Below, piece by piece: positions 42,801 through 52,676 of a DNA stretch of 64,000 bases; the stretch's first letter is position 1, and each line of letters begins with the position of its first letter. The notes beneath the pieces were generated by a model that was not told the DNA's origin, searched no databases, and saw nothing but the letters and a program-made list of their open reading frames with translations. The stretch is from Phytophthora colocasiae (Eukaryota > Oomycota > Peronosporomycetes > Peronosporales > Peronosporaceae), in assembly GCA_018806915.1 (NCBI GenBank), contig JAGKQI010000100.1, forward strand, positions 806,001 to 870,000, in the 5' to 3' direction. The position numbers and the translations under genes were made by a program.

Positions 42801-43102
42801 AAAGGTCCTGGGGCACAAAGATTTCCCAGAGTCGTTGCTTTCAGAGCCTGGCATCTGGGTTGTCCCAGACAAGTCCTGCCCTTGGATCTGGCAAAATCCC
42901 AGAGTCACAGAGCTGGGGGGGGCCCAAGTGTCTGAGTCTGGAGACGCAACTGGGTGACTTGGATGCGATTGAGCCTGCTCGGATGCAATGGGCCACGGTG
43001 AATGTGGACGAAGAGTGGCTCCAATACGTCCCTGCTGACGTCAAGAAGGATCGTTTGACACCTACGGAGCGTTCCGAGAACCCGATCTCCCTTCGCTACT
43101 GA
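39811..43102 (+). CDS. Antisense ORF of Gypsy-2 (about 1,050 codons, one TAA inside)
   Basis: On the strand opposite to gag-pol, starting 55 bp from the LTR (or at the ATG at 39997, MTEETNTSLSS). The frame is open to 42957 except for one TAA at 41341-41343, and coding-like sequence shifts at a G8 run (42915-42922) to end at 43102 (NPISLRY). N-terminal 130 residues are Ser/Gly/Pro-rich. A coiled coil covers about residues 365-425 (EEIKREWVLHCQYWKHELK to LKSQVADLQAQVSILKS). An acidic block is followed by repeated DKKS/SKKS units and basic patches (KRPRDSDDDSD). A folded-looking C-terminal domain follows (SERYCAVIRKKRAPWEVMFD). No family recognised. Confidence 0.7.
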
Positions 43103-43488
43103 AGCTCAGGTGTCCACCATGGTGCCCACGGGAAGGCTGCATTTCCGAGAAGCCAAATAGTTGTCTGCATTTGTGACGTAAACCCCTGGCCTCAGTGTAG
43201 CTTCCTAATCCCTTAATCTTTCAATATCATTCCACGTAATCACACTTTTTTTCTCATCATCTCATTGTTCATAACTTCGTATCCTCCAGCACTTAATTCT
43301 CCACAAACTCACTCCCATATTCACATTCACACAGTCGTTTTCATATAAGCAGTAACATGGTTGATCACATATCCAAACGCACGAATTTCAGAAATAGGTC
43401 TCTGAAAACACGCACTCAGACTACCACACTCTAAAAGTCAATGTCTGAAATCCTTCAGATCAGACTTCCAGATGTGTTTTCAGAGTTA
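43103..43488. other. Gypsy-2 region between convergent ORFs
   Basis: 386 bp, A/T-richer, between the antisense ORF and pol. Many CAGAG/CTCTG words. Unlike Gypsy-1, I see no long perfect hairpin. Confidence 0.5.
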
Positions 43489-46400
43489 TTAGACTCTGGG
43501 GTGATCGTCTCCAGCCTGCATCGCCTGAAAACGGGCTCGTGCTCGTGCACTCTGGTTGAATTCGTAAAGTAATGCTCCACAGTTTAACTTCGACAACGGT
43601 AACCACTCAGTTTCATCGTAACCTTTCCACTTAATCAGATATTCGCGCAGGCGTCTGGACGTCCTGGTACGCTTGTTCCAGCGGGTATCCAGAATCTTCT
43701 CCACTTCATACTCGTTGTTTTCAGTATCAGGTTCCCAACTATCTTCTGGTAACAGGGCGGCGTCAAAGTCATCATCTTCTGGAATCTGGAGTTCCACCGT
43801 GGGTCGTCTGGGGAACAGAGCCCTTGGCTTCAGACGGCTCACATGCACCCAGGGGTTCACGCGGTAGCCGGTATCTTCAACCTTGAGTCGTACTCTGAAA
43901 TCGTCCAGCATCTCCTCGATCCTGAAGGGTCCGTGCCACATGTGTGCTAGTTTTCTGCTCAATCCCGTTTGTACCTTAGGGATGTAGAGCCACACGGCGT
44001 CGCCTATAGCGAAACCTGACTTCAGACGCTCTGATAACTCGTTCCATTTTCTGGTCTGTTCTTCAGACCGGTCACGCTTTGCCTTCTTCTGGAGATCTTC
44101 GGCACATGCCAGAGCATAGCTATAGTCTCGTTGCATCTTCCTTCTCCATTCGTACGCAGTTCGCTCCTGAGTCGTCGATGGCTTGGGTCCAAGCATAGCG
44201 GACACTGTCCCGTGAGCATCCCAACCATGTACCAGGTAGAAAGGCGTTTCTTGACGGGTGGCATCGAATGACGTATTCAGGGCGAACATCAGACGTTCGG
44301 CGTGATCATCCCAGTCACTTTGATCAGCTTCAGAGATATATGCCTTAATCGCGCGCACCACAGTCTGTACTGATCTCTCTTGCTGGCCGTTGGCTTGAGG
44401 CCGGTATCCTAGAGTAGCTCGTTGTCTGCTACCCAAAAGTTCCCTGAAACACTTGAACACCTCACTCATAAAGCGAGGATCTTGATCATGACGAATCAGA
44501 GAGCTAGCTCCAAAGTTTCTGAAAACGCGTTCCTCATAAGCCTCTGCTACATCCTGAGCAGTGGTGACACTCATTGGCTTGCACATCACGTATCCTGAAA
44601 ACATGTCCTGGAACAGCAAGAGAAATGTGTTTCCACGTGCTGATTTCGGCATGTGGGTCACAAAATCCATAGACACCACTTCAAATGGCCGGCCGGGCTC
44701 AATATTTCCAGGGGACGGTCCAGGATTTGGGGGTCGCCCCTTGCCACTGGCACAGTCTACCCATTCCTTCACAAATCTCTCCACATCGGCATACATACCC
44801 AACCAGTAAAATTCCGAACTCAACTTCTCAAAGGTTCTCCTGATTCCTTGATGTCCACCTTGGTAGTCTTCATGAGCATAGTGTAACAAGTCTGGATACA
44901 AGACTCTGGGAACCACCAGTCTGAGTTCGTCAACATTGTCCCGGGGCCGCTCTCGAGTAGCGCGACTCAGGCGATATAGTACATCTCTAGAATCCAGAAC
45001 GAAGTCCTCAGCAACTCTGGCAAGCTTCCTGACTCGGGGTCGTGGTAAATCTCCCACGTCACCTGTCAGAAACTTCATGAGTTCAACCAAGTACGGGTCC
45101 TGGATCTGATGCGCCTTGATCCGTCGCCAGCGTTCTGCCTGGAACTCCAAAGGCCCCAAAGGTTCTCGTTCGTCATCACCCTCAGGCAGATCAGCGTCAG
45201 GCGGAGCTTGGGCACGGGTTACAGCAATCAACACTCTGACTGATCGAGGTAGGGGTGCGGATTCCGGATCAAAAACATTCTCAGACTCTGGTGACGCATT
45301 ATGATTTTCAGAGTCTGATATTTTTGACTCTTGAGCTTCCATGTCCGGGGTTGAGCAAGGCTTCATCAGTCTCTCATGAACTTTGGATACCAGTCGCAGG
45401 TGCATAAGTTCATCCTCATCTTGTACTCGCCAAGCTTCCCCAAGAGTCAAAGTCTTCGAGGTCAGGTAATCCGCTGCTTGGTTAAACTCGCGCTTCACAT
45501 GCACCAACTTCAGAGTCTGAAACTTGGTTTTCAGAGACTCAAATTCGGCTAACCTCCGTTGCAAGTTAGGCTGATTGCAGTTGATCAGTCCCTGAGCCTG
45601 TTGTATCGCGATGCGTGAGTCTCCCACAACCACCAGCTCCTGTATTTCGTGCTCGAGCGCCATCTTCAGACCATAATTCAGGCCACAGTACTCTGAATCG
45701 TTCACGGTGACGTCCGTCAGGGGGAATCCTCGGGCGTCAAGAACACTCCACCCCGGGAGTTCCCAGAGTATACACCCACAGCTTCCTAGACGAGTAGACG
45801 TCTTTGCGGCACCATCAAAACTCAGAACATAACCCTGATAATCTGCTTCCAACATTTCCACACTGATAGGAACTGGCGGCTTGACTCGCCCCTTGACTGG
45901 GATCAGATTTTCAGAGACTTCGTCCAGATGCTCCCTGGGGGTAATGCCTGCGCCGAGTATAGCTGGGAGTCCATCTTCATCACGCTGGATCCGGCGGATC
46001 TCCAAGTTCCACTGCGACAGCTTCAGACCCCACTTGACGTTTCTGCCGTCGGTGGAACTCGATGTCAGCAACCATTTCAGGACAGAGTATCTGGTATAAA
46101 CCACAATCACCAGACTCGACTCCACCAGAGCTCTGAAGTTTTCCAAAACTCTGAGGATTGCAATCACCTCCTTCTCAGCGATATGATACCTGAGTTCGGC
46201 GTCATTCAGGACACGACCTGTGAACCGGACCGGGTGTATTATTCCCTCATATTCTTGTCCCAAGACTGCCGAAGCAGCCCAAGGGTTCGCATGCGGAATA
46301 ACAACAAACGGTCTGGTTCGGTCTGGATGTCTGAGTAGTGGAGTAGAGACTATCTTGCGTTTCAGAATCTCGAATGCCTCTTTCGCACGAGTCAGGTCTC

Positions 46401-48900
46401 GTCCAGCACGAATCTGCTCGTCTGTCAGCTCATAGAGAGTAGCAGCGATCACCGGTAAATCCTCAATAAACTTGTTGTAATAATTGAGGCTTCCCATGAA
46501 ACTCTGTACTCCCTTCAACGTAGACGGAAATGGCAGTTCTTCAACTCCTTTGACGATCTTGGGTGTTGCCTTCAGACCCTCGGCACTGATTTCGTGGGAT
46601 AGGTACGGTATCGACAACTTCCCGAACTCGCTCTTGGGCAAACTCACAGAAATGTTCCAATAGCGAAGTCTGAAAAGCAGGGCGTTCAAGTCGTCACATA
46701 ATTGGTCCCAAGTCGGTGCTCCATGTGCGATGTCGTCGATGTATGAACTCCTCCCCAGGACTGGGCCCATGCATGTGGGGACGGGAATATTCCTCTGAAA
46801 GACGGTCATCTGACTTGTGAGTGCTGGCATCTCTGAAATCGGAGTATGGTTCTCAGAGTCTGAAAGATGCTTCTCAGAGTCCTGAGGCTGGTGTTGTAGG
46901 AATTCCAGAACCTCCGCATCAACTTCAGCTTCTTCTTCTGGTGACAGTCTCACGAATCCCCACAGGCAATTGTCCAACATAGCCTGATACACAAGAGGGG
47001 CGTTCTTCAGACCAAACGGCATCCTTACCCATTGAAAATGTCCAAACGGGCAAATGAAGGCTGATATCAGTCGTGCACGCTCCGTCATCCTGATCGCCCA
47101 GAAACCGCTAGCCATATCCAGACTCATGAACCACATAGCAGCTTCAAAACCGATTAGGAGGTCGTCAATAAGAGGTAGAGGGTAGCGCGACAATTGAATG
47201 AAGCCATTCACAATGCGATAGTCGATGCACATTCGTATGTCAACACCATTCTTCTTGAGAACGATCACAATAGGAGATGCCCACGGGGAGTTAGAGTACT
47301 CGATCAAACCAGTTTCCAGAAGTTTCTTGAGAAGCTCGTACACCTTCAGCATGAGATGGGGAGCGACGGACCTCGGACGTTGAGCTACCGGCTTGGCATC
47401 TCCCACATCCAGATCACAGACCACGCCCCTTGCTGGTGCGGGCGCCGCGTTACCGTCTCCCAGGAATATTTTTCTGTGGCGTTTCAGAATATCACGCAGT
47501 CTCTTCTCCATTTCTGGGGTCGTCTTTCCCGGTTCCCCAACATCAGCGCTATCAATATCACACTCTGGTGTCAACTCTTCCAGCTCTGGTAGCATGACCA
47601 ATTGATCGCGTAATTGGGCAAGGAGTTCCGTGCCTTCTCGCATATACACACCTGGCTCTAAGTCTAATTCTTCGCTCGAAACGTTCATACACCGCTCGTA
47701 TTCCACTCGTAACTTTTCCATCGGCGTTCCAGGCATTCCCTGAATGGGGATATCCCAAGATTCATCCATTAAGTCGAAATCATCCGCGGGAAACTCAGGA
47801 GTCTGAGGATCCTCTAGGAGACACTCAGGTTTTGAGTCAAGGACATCATCGTCGAAAGCAACAGACGTGTCACCAGGGTCGGTAGGCGAAGTACTTTCAG
47901 AGAATGTTTCCAAATCTCTGGTATCTGTACTGATGTCCACACTCCCCGTCGATTCACTGTGGCAACCATCCTCTGTCTGGGTGGATGCATCCAGGGCGAA
48001 GCGCACTCGCTTCACGGTCGGTGGTGAATCTGGTTTCACGAACTGCACTCGAGCGTTGTCGAACCTTGGACGTTGCAGTATTTCAGTAGGCCATGGGTAG
48101 TCTGGGCGATCTACACACGGGGGTTGCGGCATCAGAGCTTCCAACTCCGCCTCTCTCTTCATACGTTTCTTAGTCTCTGGTGACGGGGTGCTTTCCAGAA
48201 TCAGAACTTCCCAGTCACGATAAGCAGCGGAACCAGGACGCACGAAACGTCCATGCCTTGGGAAGAAACCATATTCCACGATCCTCGCAACATCGGAGAG
48301 TTCATTGACCCACGTGTTCTTATCAGAGATATTTACCACGCGAACGGCCACAGGCCAAGATCGAGCCGCATAGATCAGCTGGGTAACCCAGCGATCACCG
48401 CGTCCGGCCCACACGACTTCCCTCTGGGGGTTCGTTGGGCCATAGTCAATTCGGACAATAAACTCCTCACCCGGACTCAGAAGGACAGCCTCGCTTGGTC
48501 TAACCGACCTGTTACGACCAATGTGATCACCAGGTTCCCAATTACACATCATCACCACTACCTCGTCTGGTAACGACACCAGACCTTCACGAGCGCTAAT
48601 TCTCACTCCAGCAGCAAACATAAAACCCATTCCCAGAAGCACGTCAATTCCTTCACCGATATTCGCGACCCAAACATCCACAATATATACCACTCTTGGC
48701 CCAAGTGTCAATTTGATCTCAGCGCTGGCACCAATATATGTTGGAACACCACCCATTCCTGACACCTTGGTCTGCTTGTGCGACTTAAGTCTGAGTCCGA
48801 GCTTACGCGCAAAGTCGTAACTCAGAATATTTATGGTCGCACCAGTATCCAAGAGAATCTTGGTCCGATGGTCATTCACAGCACCATACACCATCACCAC
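43489..48900 (-). CDS. Gypsy-2 Pol: protease, RT, two RNase H domains, integrase, chromodomain
   Basis: 1803 codons. Protease KILLDTGATINILSYD (Asp18). RT with MCIDYRIVNGFIQLSRYPLP, SLDMASGFWAIRM, WVRMPFGLKNAP and YIDD. A degenerate retroviral RNase H follows (RPFVVIPHANPWAASAVLGQ). A second RNase H of cellular/archaeal type comes next: SFDGAAKTSTRLG, NDSEYCGLNYGLKMALEH and VVVGDSRIAIQQAQG. Integrase has Asp in SMDFVTHMP, Asp in RHDQDPRFM and Glu in GQQERSVQT; the HHCC site reads WVDC where C-x-x-C is expected. The C-terminus is a chromodomain (YEVEKILDTRW, YLIKWKGYDETEWLPLSKL). The frame continues upstream past a TAG to the slip site at 49194. Confidence 0.95.
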   Translation of the reverse strand: MVMVYGAVNDHRTKILLDTGATINILSYDFARKLGLRLKSHKQTKVSGMGGVPTYIGASAEIKLTLGPRVVYIVDVWVANIGEGIDVLLGMGFMFAAGVRISAREGLVSLPDEVVVMMCNWEPGDHIGRNRSVRPSEAVLLSPGEEFIVRIDYGPTNPQREVVWAGRGDRWVTQLIYAARSWPVAVRVVNISDKNTWVNELSDVARIVEYGFFPRHGRFVRPGSAAYRDWEVLILESTPSPETKKRMKREAELEALMPQPPCVDRPDYPWPTEILQRPRFDNARVQFVKPDSPPTVKRVRFALDASTQTEDGCHSESTGSVDISTDTRDLETFSESTSPTDPGDTSVAFDDDVLDSKPECLLEDPQTPEFPADDFDLMDESWDIPIQGMPGTPMEKLRVEYERCMNVSSEELDLEPGVYMREGTELLAQLRDQLVMLPELEELTPECDIDSADVGEPGKTTPEMEKRLRDILKRHRKIFLGDGNAAPAPARGVVCDLDVGDAKPVAQRPRSVAPHLMLKVYELLKKLLETGLIEYSNSPWASPIVIVLKKNGVDIRMCIDYRIVNGFIQLSRYPLPLIDDLLIGFEAAMWFMSLDMASGFWAIRMTERARLISAFICPFGHFQWVRMPFGLKNAPLVYQAMLDNCLWGFVRLSPEEEAEVDAEVLEFLQHQPQDSEKHLSDSENHTPISEMPALTSQMTVFQRNIPVPTCMGPVLGRSSYIDDIAHGAPTWDQLCDDLNALLFRLRYWNISVSLPKSEFGKLSIPYLSHEISAEGLKATPKIVKGVEELPFPSTLKGVQSFMGSLNYYNKFIEDLPVIAATLYELTDEQIRAGRDLTRAKEAFEILKRKIVSTPLLRHPDRTRPFVVIPHANPWAASAVLGQEYEGIIHPVRFTGRVLNDAELRYHIAEKEVIAILRVLENFRALVESSLVIVVYTRYSVLKWLLTSSSTDGRNVKWGLKLSQWNLEIRRIQRDEDGLPAILGAGITPREHLDEVSENLIPVKGRVKPPVPISVEMLEADYQGYVLSFDGAAKTSTRLGSCGCILWELPGWSVLDARGFPLTDVTVNDSEYCGLNYGLKMALEHEIQELVVVGDSRIAIQQAQGLINCNQPNLQRRLAEFESLKTKFQTLKLVHVKREFNQAADYLTSKTLTLGEAWRVQDEDELMHLRLVSKVHERLMKPCSTPDMEAQESKISDSENHNASPESENVFDPESAPLPRSVRVLIAVTRAQAPPDADLPEGDDEREPLGPLEFQAERWRRIKAHQIQDPYLVELMKFLTGDVGDLPRPRVRKLARVAEDFVLDSRDVLYRLSRATRERPRDNVDELRLVVPRVLYPDLLHYAHEDYQGGHQGIRRTFEKLSSEFYWLGMYADVERFVKEWVDCASGKGRPPNPGPSPGNIEPGRPFEVVSMDFVTHMPKSARGNTFLLLFQDMFSGYVMCKPMSVTTAQDVAEAYEERVFRNFGASSLIRHDQDPRFMSEVFKCFRELLGSRQRATLGYRPQANGQQERSVQTVVRAIKAYISEADQSDWDDHAERLMFALNTSFDATRQETPFYLVHGWDAHGTVSAMLGPKPSTTQERTAYEWRRKMQRDYSYALACAEDLQKKAKRDRSEEQTRKWNELSERLKSGFAIGDAVWLYIPKVQTGLSRKLAHMWHGPFRIEEMLDDFRVRLKVEDTGYRVNPWVHVSRLKPRALFPRRPTVELQIPEDDDFDAALLPEDSWEPDTENNEYEVEKILDTRWNKRTRTSRRLREYLIKWKGYDETEWLPLSKLNCGALLYEFNQSARARARFQAMQAGDDHPRV

Positions 48901-48933
48901 ATCCCTCTTTGACCGATCAGGATAGTTGTCCTC

Positions 48934-49193
48934 CTACCAGCCATAACACTCGCCATCCTTCAACCTGAACGACACTGTGTCGTCTGGTGTCTGGTCGGTG
49001 TTTTCGGTGATCTCAGGTAACTCGTTCCCTGAGTTCCCAGAAGGTATGGTCGATTCTTGGGCAAAAGTAGTCATGCATTGTTGAATGTTATCTTGAGTCT
49101 TTCTCAGCTCTGGTCCTACACACACTAGAACACACAACTCTGGGGTAACGCCATGCCCGGCGCGTTTCGGATCCCCATCCGACGGGCATATTA
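48934..49193 (-). CDS. Gypsy-2 trans-frame segment between gag and pol
   Basis: The pol frame is open from the slip site to a TAG at 48934-48936 (GECYGW then stop), then continues as EDNYPDRSKRDVV into the protease. So 86 codons would be translated only after a -1 shift, and the TAG must be a mutation, an error, or read through. TGG to TAG is one base change. Confidence 0.6.
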
Positions 49194-49200
49194 GTTTAAC
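49141..49200 (-). promoter_or_regulatory. Putative -1 ribosomal frameshift signal of Gypsy-2
   Basis: Minus strand: slippery heptamer GTTAAAC (49194-49200, read G-TTA-AAC in the gag frame) is followed at once by the gag stop TAA (49191-49193). Four bases after the heptamer, ATGCCCG (49183-49189) pairs exactly with CGGGCAT (49153-49159). Inside, TCGGAT (49177-49182) pairs with ATCCGA (49167-49172) around a GGGG loop. CCCC at 49142-49145 could pair with the loop as a pseudoknot. A shift of -1 enters the pol frame precisely. Confidence 0.8.
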
Positions 49201-52200
49201 GGCTTCCCAGAGTCTGCCTCATCACCCAGGAGTTTTTCCCGTAGGTGGTTCGGCATGTCCTTGAGTGCACCTTGTCGAGCGAGTTGCTTGAGTGCTTCCA
49301 GAGTTTTCAAATCTTCACAGGGTTTTCCAGGGTGTATTTTTCCGCATACTTCACAGGGTGGCATCCGACACATTCGACTCGGGTGTCCCTTTTCCTGACA
49401 TCGGTCACATGTGACGTCTCTCCAGCAATCTTCCTCTGAGTGTCCTGAGCGTTGACATTTTTCACAGAACTTGTTCCAGTAGCCACTATTCTCATGACGC
49501 CTCTGGTGGAATCCTTGACCTGACGATCCAGACGGGGACTGGGGCGGCGGACGCCATCCCATGTTATCCATCACTCGATATACCTCATTCGTCAGAGCCT
49601 GCGTCCAATCTGCACTTGGTGGAGCCTTTGAATTGTTCGAAGATGCCTGCGCAGTACTCTCATCACGGGTAGACTCTGAAGTCGCACTTGGAGGTCTGGA
49701 ATCACCCGTCTGATCTCTGGTATCCTGATTGGATTTCAGGGATTCCTTATGATTTTCAGAGTTTTCAGAGTCATAGTCTTCAGAATCCATATCTCTTGCG
49801 ACATAAGTCCGATGCACACGCTTGGGCTTGAACTGTCCTCGCGGAATATTGTCAGCCCGGAAATCTCGAGACTTGGCAGAGGTCATCTCTTGGTCACCAG
49901 TTCGCCACACATCTTCATCTTGCTGCAACGCATATTCCAAGTCTGAAATTCGTCGAAATCTCTGACCTTGCAGCGACGTTTTCAGGCGTGCATCCTTAAG
50001 CTTCGTGATGAATCGCAGTACATGCTTCTCAAGACGCTTGGACGACTTCCGGAAATCGATGTCAGCTTTGCCAGCGGCAGAATTAAGTCGGTAGAAAAAT
50101 TCAAGCGGAGTCTCAGAGTCTTTCATAGCCATAGTGAAGTATCTCTCAGAATACGATGACCGAGCTTTGCAATAACGTTTCTTGAACTCTGAAGACAGCT
50201 CTTTCCAGTCACGAGATACACTTTTGGGAAGCTGGTTAAACCAGTCTCGCGGAGACACAGGGAGCTTCAACTTAAGTTCCTGGATGCGCGTCTTAGTCGA
50301 CCAACCTCCTTGAGAAGCCATATTCGTAAACCGCTCCCACCAGTGGACTCGTTCCCTGAGGGTAGCTCTGGGGTCGAATTCTCCAAGGTTGTTCGAGTTC
50401 ATGAACGGCCTTAGCGTCAGAAATGTGGTCCCGGCTTGCGCTTGAGTTGCTGCCGTCAAATCCACCACTTCACCTGGCTCCGAGTTCTCCGATGACGAGC
50501 TCGCAGAGTCTGAACTTGAATCGTCAGAGTCTCCACCAGAGTCTGGTGCTCTATCATGACGTTTCGCTCTACGAGACGTTCTCCGATCTCCATTAGGCCG
50601 TCTAGCTTCAGTTCTCTGCGGCGGATCTCGTCTCGGAGTAGGCGCACGTCTAGTATCACCCTTGGTCTCTGTCGCCGAAGTCGCTTGAGTTACCTGGGTG
50701 GTCGTAGCAGTAGTAGCGCCGCCATTCCTCTCGGCCTTCACTCGCTTCGTCCCCGTACTCCGTGCAGGGGTGTCTTGCTGGAAGGTTGCAACCTCTCGAG
50801 ATTCCGTCTTGAGAGCCGGTGAATGTGACATGGGTTCAACCCCAACCCTTCTTGCGTCACTTCTGATTTCTGACTCTGATACTGGATACATAGTTGCAAC
50901 TTCAGGGTTGCCTGTTTGTAACACTTGGTTTGAAGTTGCTGAATCAGGGTGACCGACCCTTCGCGCTCCTTGAACTTGGGATAATGTCGCTCGAAGGTTT
51001 CTCAACTGACCGGCTTGAAACCGTTGCATGTTCTGAGAACTTTCTTTCTCCCTGTCGCGCTCGGCTTCCATGACTCTCATTCGCTGCTGTAAGGCTTCCA
51101 TTTGAGAAATCCAGTCTCGTTTCATCTCGTCAGTCGCACGCGCACGTTCGGCTTCGGTCTCGGCCTCTCTCTGTCGCCAGCGTTCAGCAAACACTGATTC
51201 CAGACGTTGGTTTTCAGAGTTCTGGAGCTCCGTTTTCAGAGTTTCCAACTCTGCCACGCTGCGGTTCCTGAGCTTGTCTTCAGACGCCAGACTTCTGCGT
51301 TCTTCAGCGTCGTCGGCACGTCTCTCAGCCTCCAGCCTCGCGTTTTCCGACTTCAACAAGCGCTCGGTGAGCGTCTGAATTTCGCGTCTTGCCTCCAAGT
51401 CACGTTGCTCTCGACGACGATCGCGTTCCATGGACTCCAAGCGTTCTCGGGCCAAGAACTCCATCTGCGCTTGCTCCATCTGGCTTTGCCACTCCTGCTG
51501 TTGCCTCATGACGTTCAACTCGATCTGGGCAGGCCCTGATCTCTGAGAACTTCGAGCTTCAGACTTCGTACGACTCGACGCGATGGAACTCAAGCGTCGG
51601 GACGGTGGTCTCGGAAGGTCTTCACTCTTCACACTTTGGCGGTGGCTCGGGTGACTTTCGCTTCGGGTGGAGACAGATACAGGCGGAATCTCCGGAGTCA
51701 ATTGTCTGAAATCCCGTGAAGAACTTCCGACAGACACCTGGTTTCCAGACTTCGCGTCCGGCACCTTTGGTTTCTCTTCCGGCATGTCGACATCTTCGAA
51801 CTCTGGTTTCACTGGTAACAGCGTTCGCGTCACTTGGATCCCCATTCCTTCAGAGACTGTTCCTCCTACGTCAGCGCCTTGAGCGATTAACGCCAGATTT
51901 CCTGTGGACAGCGGCATGTGTGATGCCGCCCCTCGACTCATGGACATCAAGGAGGAGTCCGTAGAGCTTCCGCGTGAAGTCTGGAATCCCGACGACTGAT
52001 CATCCGATGTCCCAATGACACTGGGAATTGGTACATCCGACATCCGAGTCTGAGAGATGCTGTGATCTTCGGACATTGGATTTTCAGACTCCGGTCGCGT
52101 GTTATCAGAGCGACTCTCGTACTGCGGCAGTGAAGACAGCGACGGCGTCGATAAAGCTGACGGTGTCGACGGGGTTTGTGGGCGCGGCGGTCTCTGCTGT

Positions 52201-52676
52201 AAGCGCTTGGACTGCGGCGGCTCGTCACTGCTGGAACCATCAGAACTGTGCGTCACTCGGAGTCCGGTCACCCGGAGTCGCATGATCAGTCGTTGTCCTT
52301 GTAGGTTAGCATCTTTGTCAGGTAATACACTGTCTGCTTCGTTCTTGCTTGTTGTGTCTTCTTGCTTCATGCTTTCTGGGAGTCGGCAAACTTGTAACCT
52401 GGCGGTCACTGTGGCCCACTCAACCAATTCCACTGCGAGTCGACTCTGAAGTTCGGACGCCACACTGCGTACTTGAGACCCAATGACGGCTGACGCCTGC
52501 GTCTGAGGCCAGGTTGGGAGGAGGTTCTGGAATTCAAAACCTGCCTCGTACAACATTGTCTGAAGAACAGCCACACACTCCGGTGCTGTCAACGTGCTCA
52601 TCGGAATCTCAACATAAGATAGGTCTTGGATCCAACCAAAACCACGACGCCTCACGTGAAACTCTGAGATCCACAT
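49191..52676 (-). CDS. Gypsy-2 Gag, main part
   Basis: 1161 codons in this frame. The middle is a very long Arg/Glu coiled coil (about residues 400-560). The capsid domain follows near residues 750-900 (HWWERFTNMASQGGWS, FKKRYCKARSSYSERYF). Knuckles CEKCQRSGHSEEDC and CDRCQEKGHPSRMC come next, then a shorter CEVCGKIHPGKPC. The gag stop TAA lies in the frameshift signal. The frame continues upstream through a TAG at 52755-52757 (DDET-stop-ADAFQ) to a frame change near 52,795. Confidence 0.92.
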   Translation of the reverse strand: MWISEFHVRRRGFGWIQDLSYVEIPMSTLTAPECVAVLQTMLYEAGFEFQNLLPTWPQTQASAVIGSQVRSVASELQSRLAVELVEWATVTARLQVCRLPESMKQEDTTSKNEADSVLPDKDANLQGQRLIMRLRVTGLRVTHSSDGSSSDEPPQSKRLQQRPPRPQTPSTPSALSTPSLSSLPQYESRSDNTRPESENPMSEDHSISQTRMSDVPIPSVIGTSDDQSSGFQTSRGSSTDSSLMSMSRGAASHMPLSTGNLALIAQGADVGGTVSEGMGIQVTRTLLPVKPEFEDVDMPEEKPKVPDAKSGNQVSVGSSSRDFRQLTPEIPPVSVSTRSESHPSHRQSVKSEDLPRPPSRRLSSIASSRTKSEARSSQRSGPAQIELNVMRQQQEWQSQMEQAQMEFLARERLESMERDRRREQRDLEARREIQTLTERLLKSENARLEAERRADDAEERRSLASEDKLRNRSVAELETLKTELQNSENQRLESVFAERWRQREAETEAERARATDEMKRDWISQMEALQQRMRVMEAERDREKESSQNMQRFQAGQLRNLRATLSQVQGARRVGHPDSATSNQVLQTGNPEVATMYPVSESEIRSDARRVGVEPMSHSPALKTESREVATFQQDTPARSTGTKRVKAERNGGATTATTTQVTQATSATETKGDTRRAPTPRRDPPQRTEARRPNGDRRTSRRAKRHDRAPDSGGDSDDSSSDSASSSSENSEPGEVVDLTAATQAQAGTTFLTLRPFMNSNNLGEFDPRATLRERVHWWERFTNMASQGGWSTKTRIQELKLKLPVSPRDWFNQLPKSVSRDWKELSSEFKKRYCKARSSYSERYFTMAMKDSETPLEFFYRLNSAAGKADIDFRKSSKRLEKHVLRFITKLKDARLKTSLQGQRFRRISDLEYALQQDEDVWRTGDQEMTSAKSRDFRADNIPRGQFKPKRVHRTYVARDMDSEDYDSENSENHKESLKSNQDTRDQTGDSRPPSATSESTRDESTAQASSNNSKAPPSADWTQALTNEVYRVMDNMGWRPPPQSPSGSSGQGFHQRRHENSGYWNKFCEKCQRSGHSEEDCWRDVTCDRCQEKGHPSRMCRMPPCEVCGKIHPGKPCEDLKTLEALKQLARQGALKDMPNHLREKLLGDEADSGKPLN

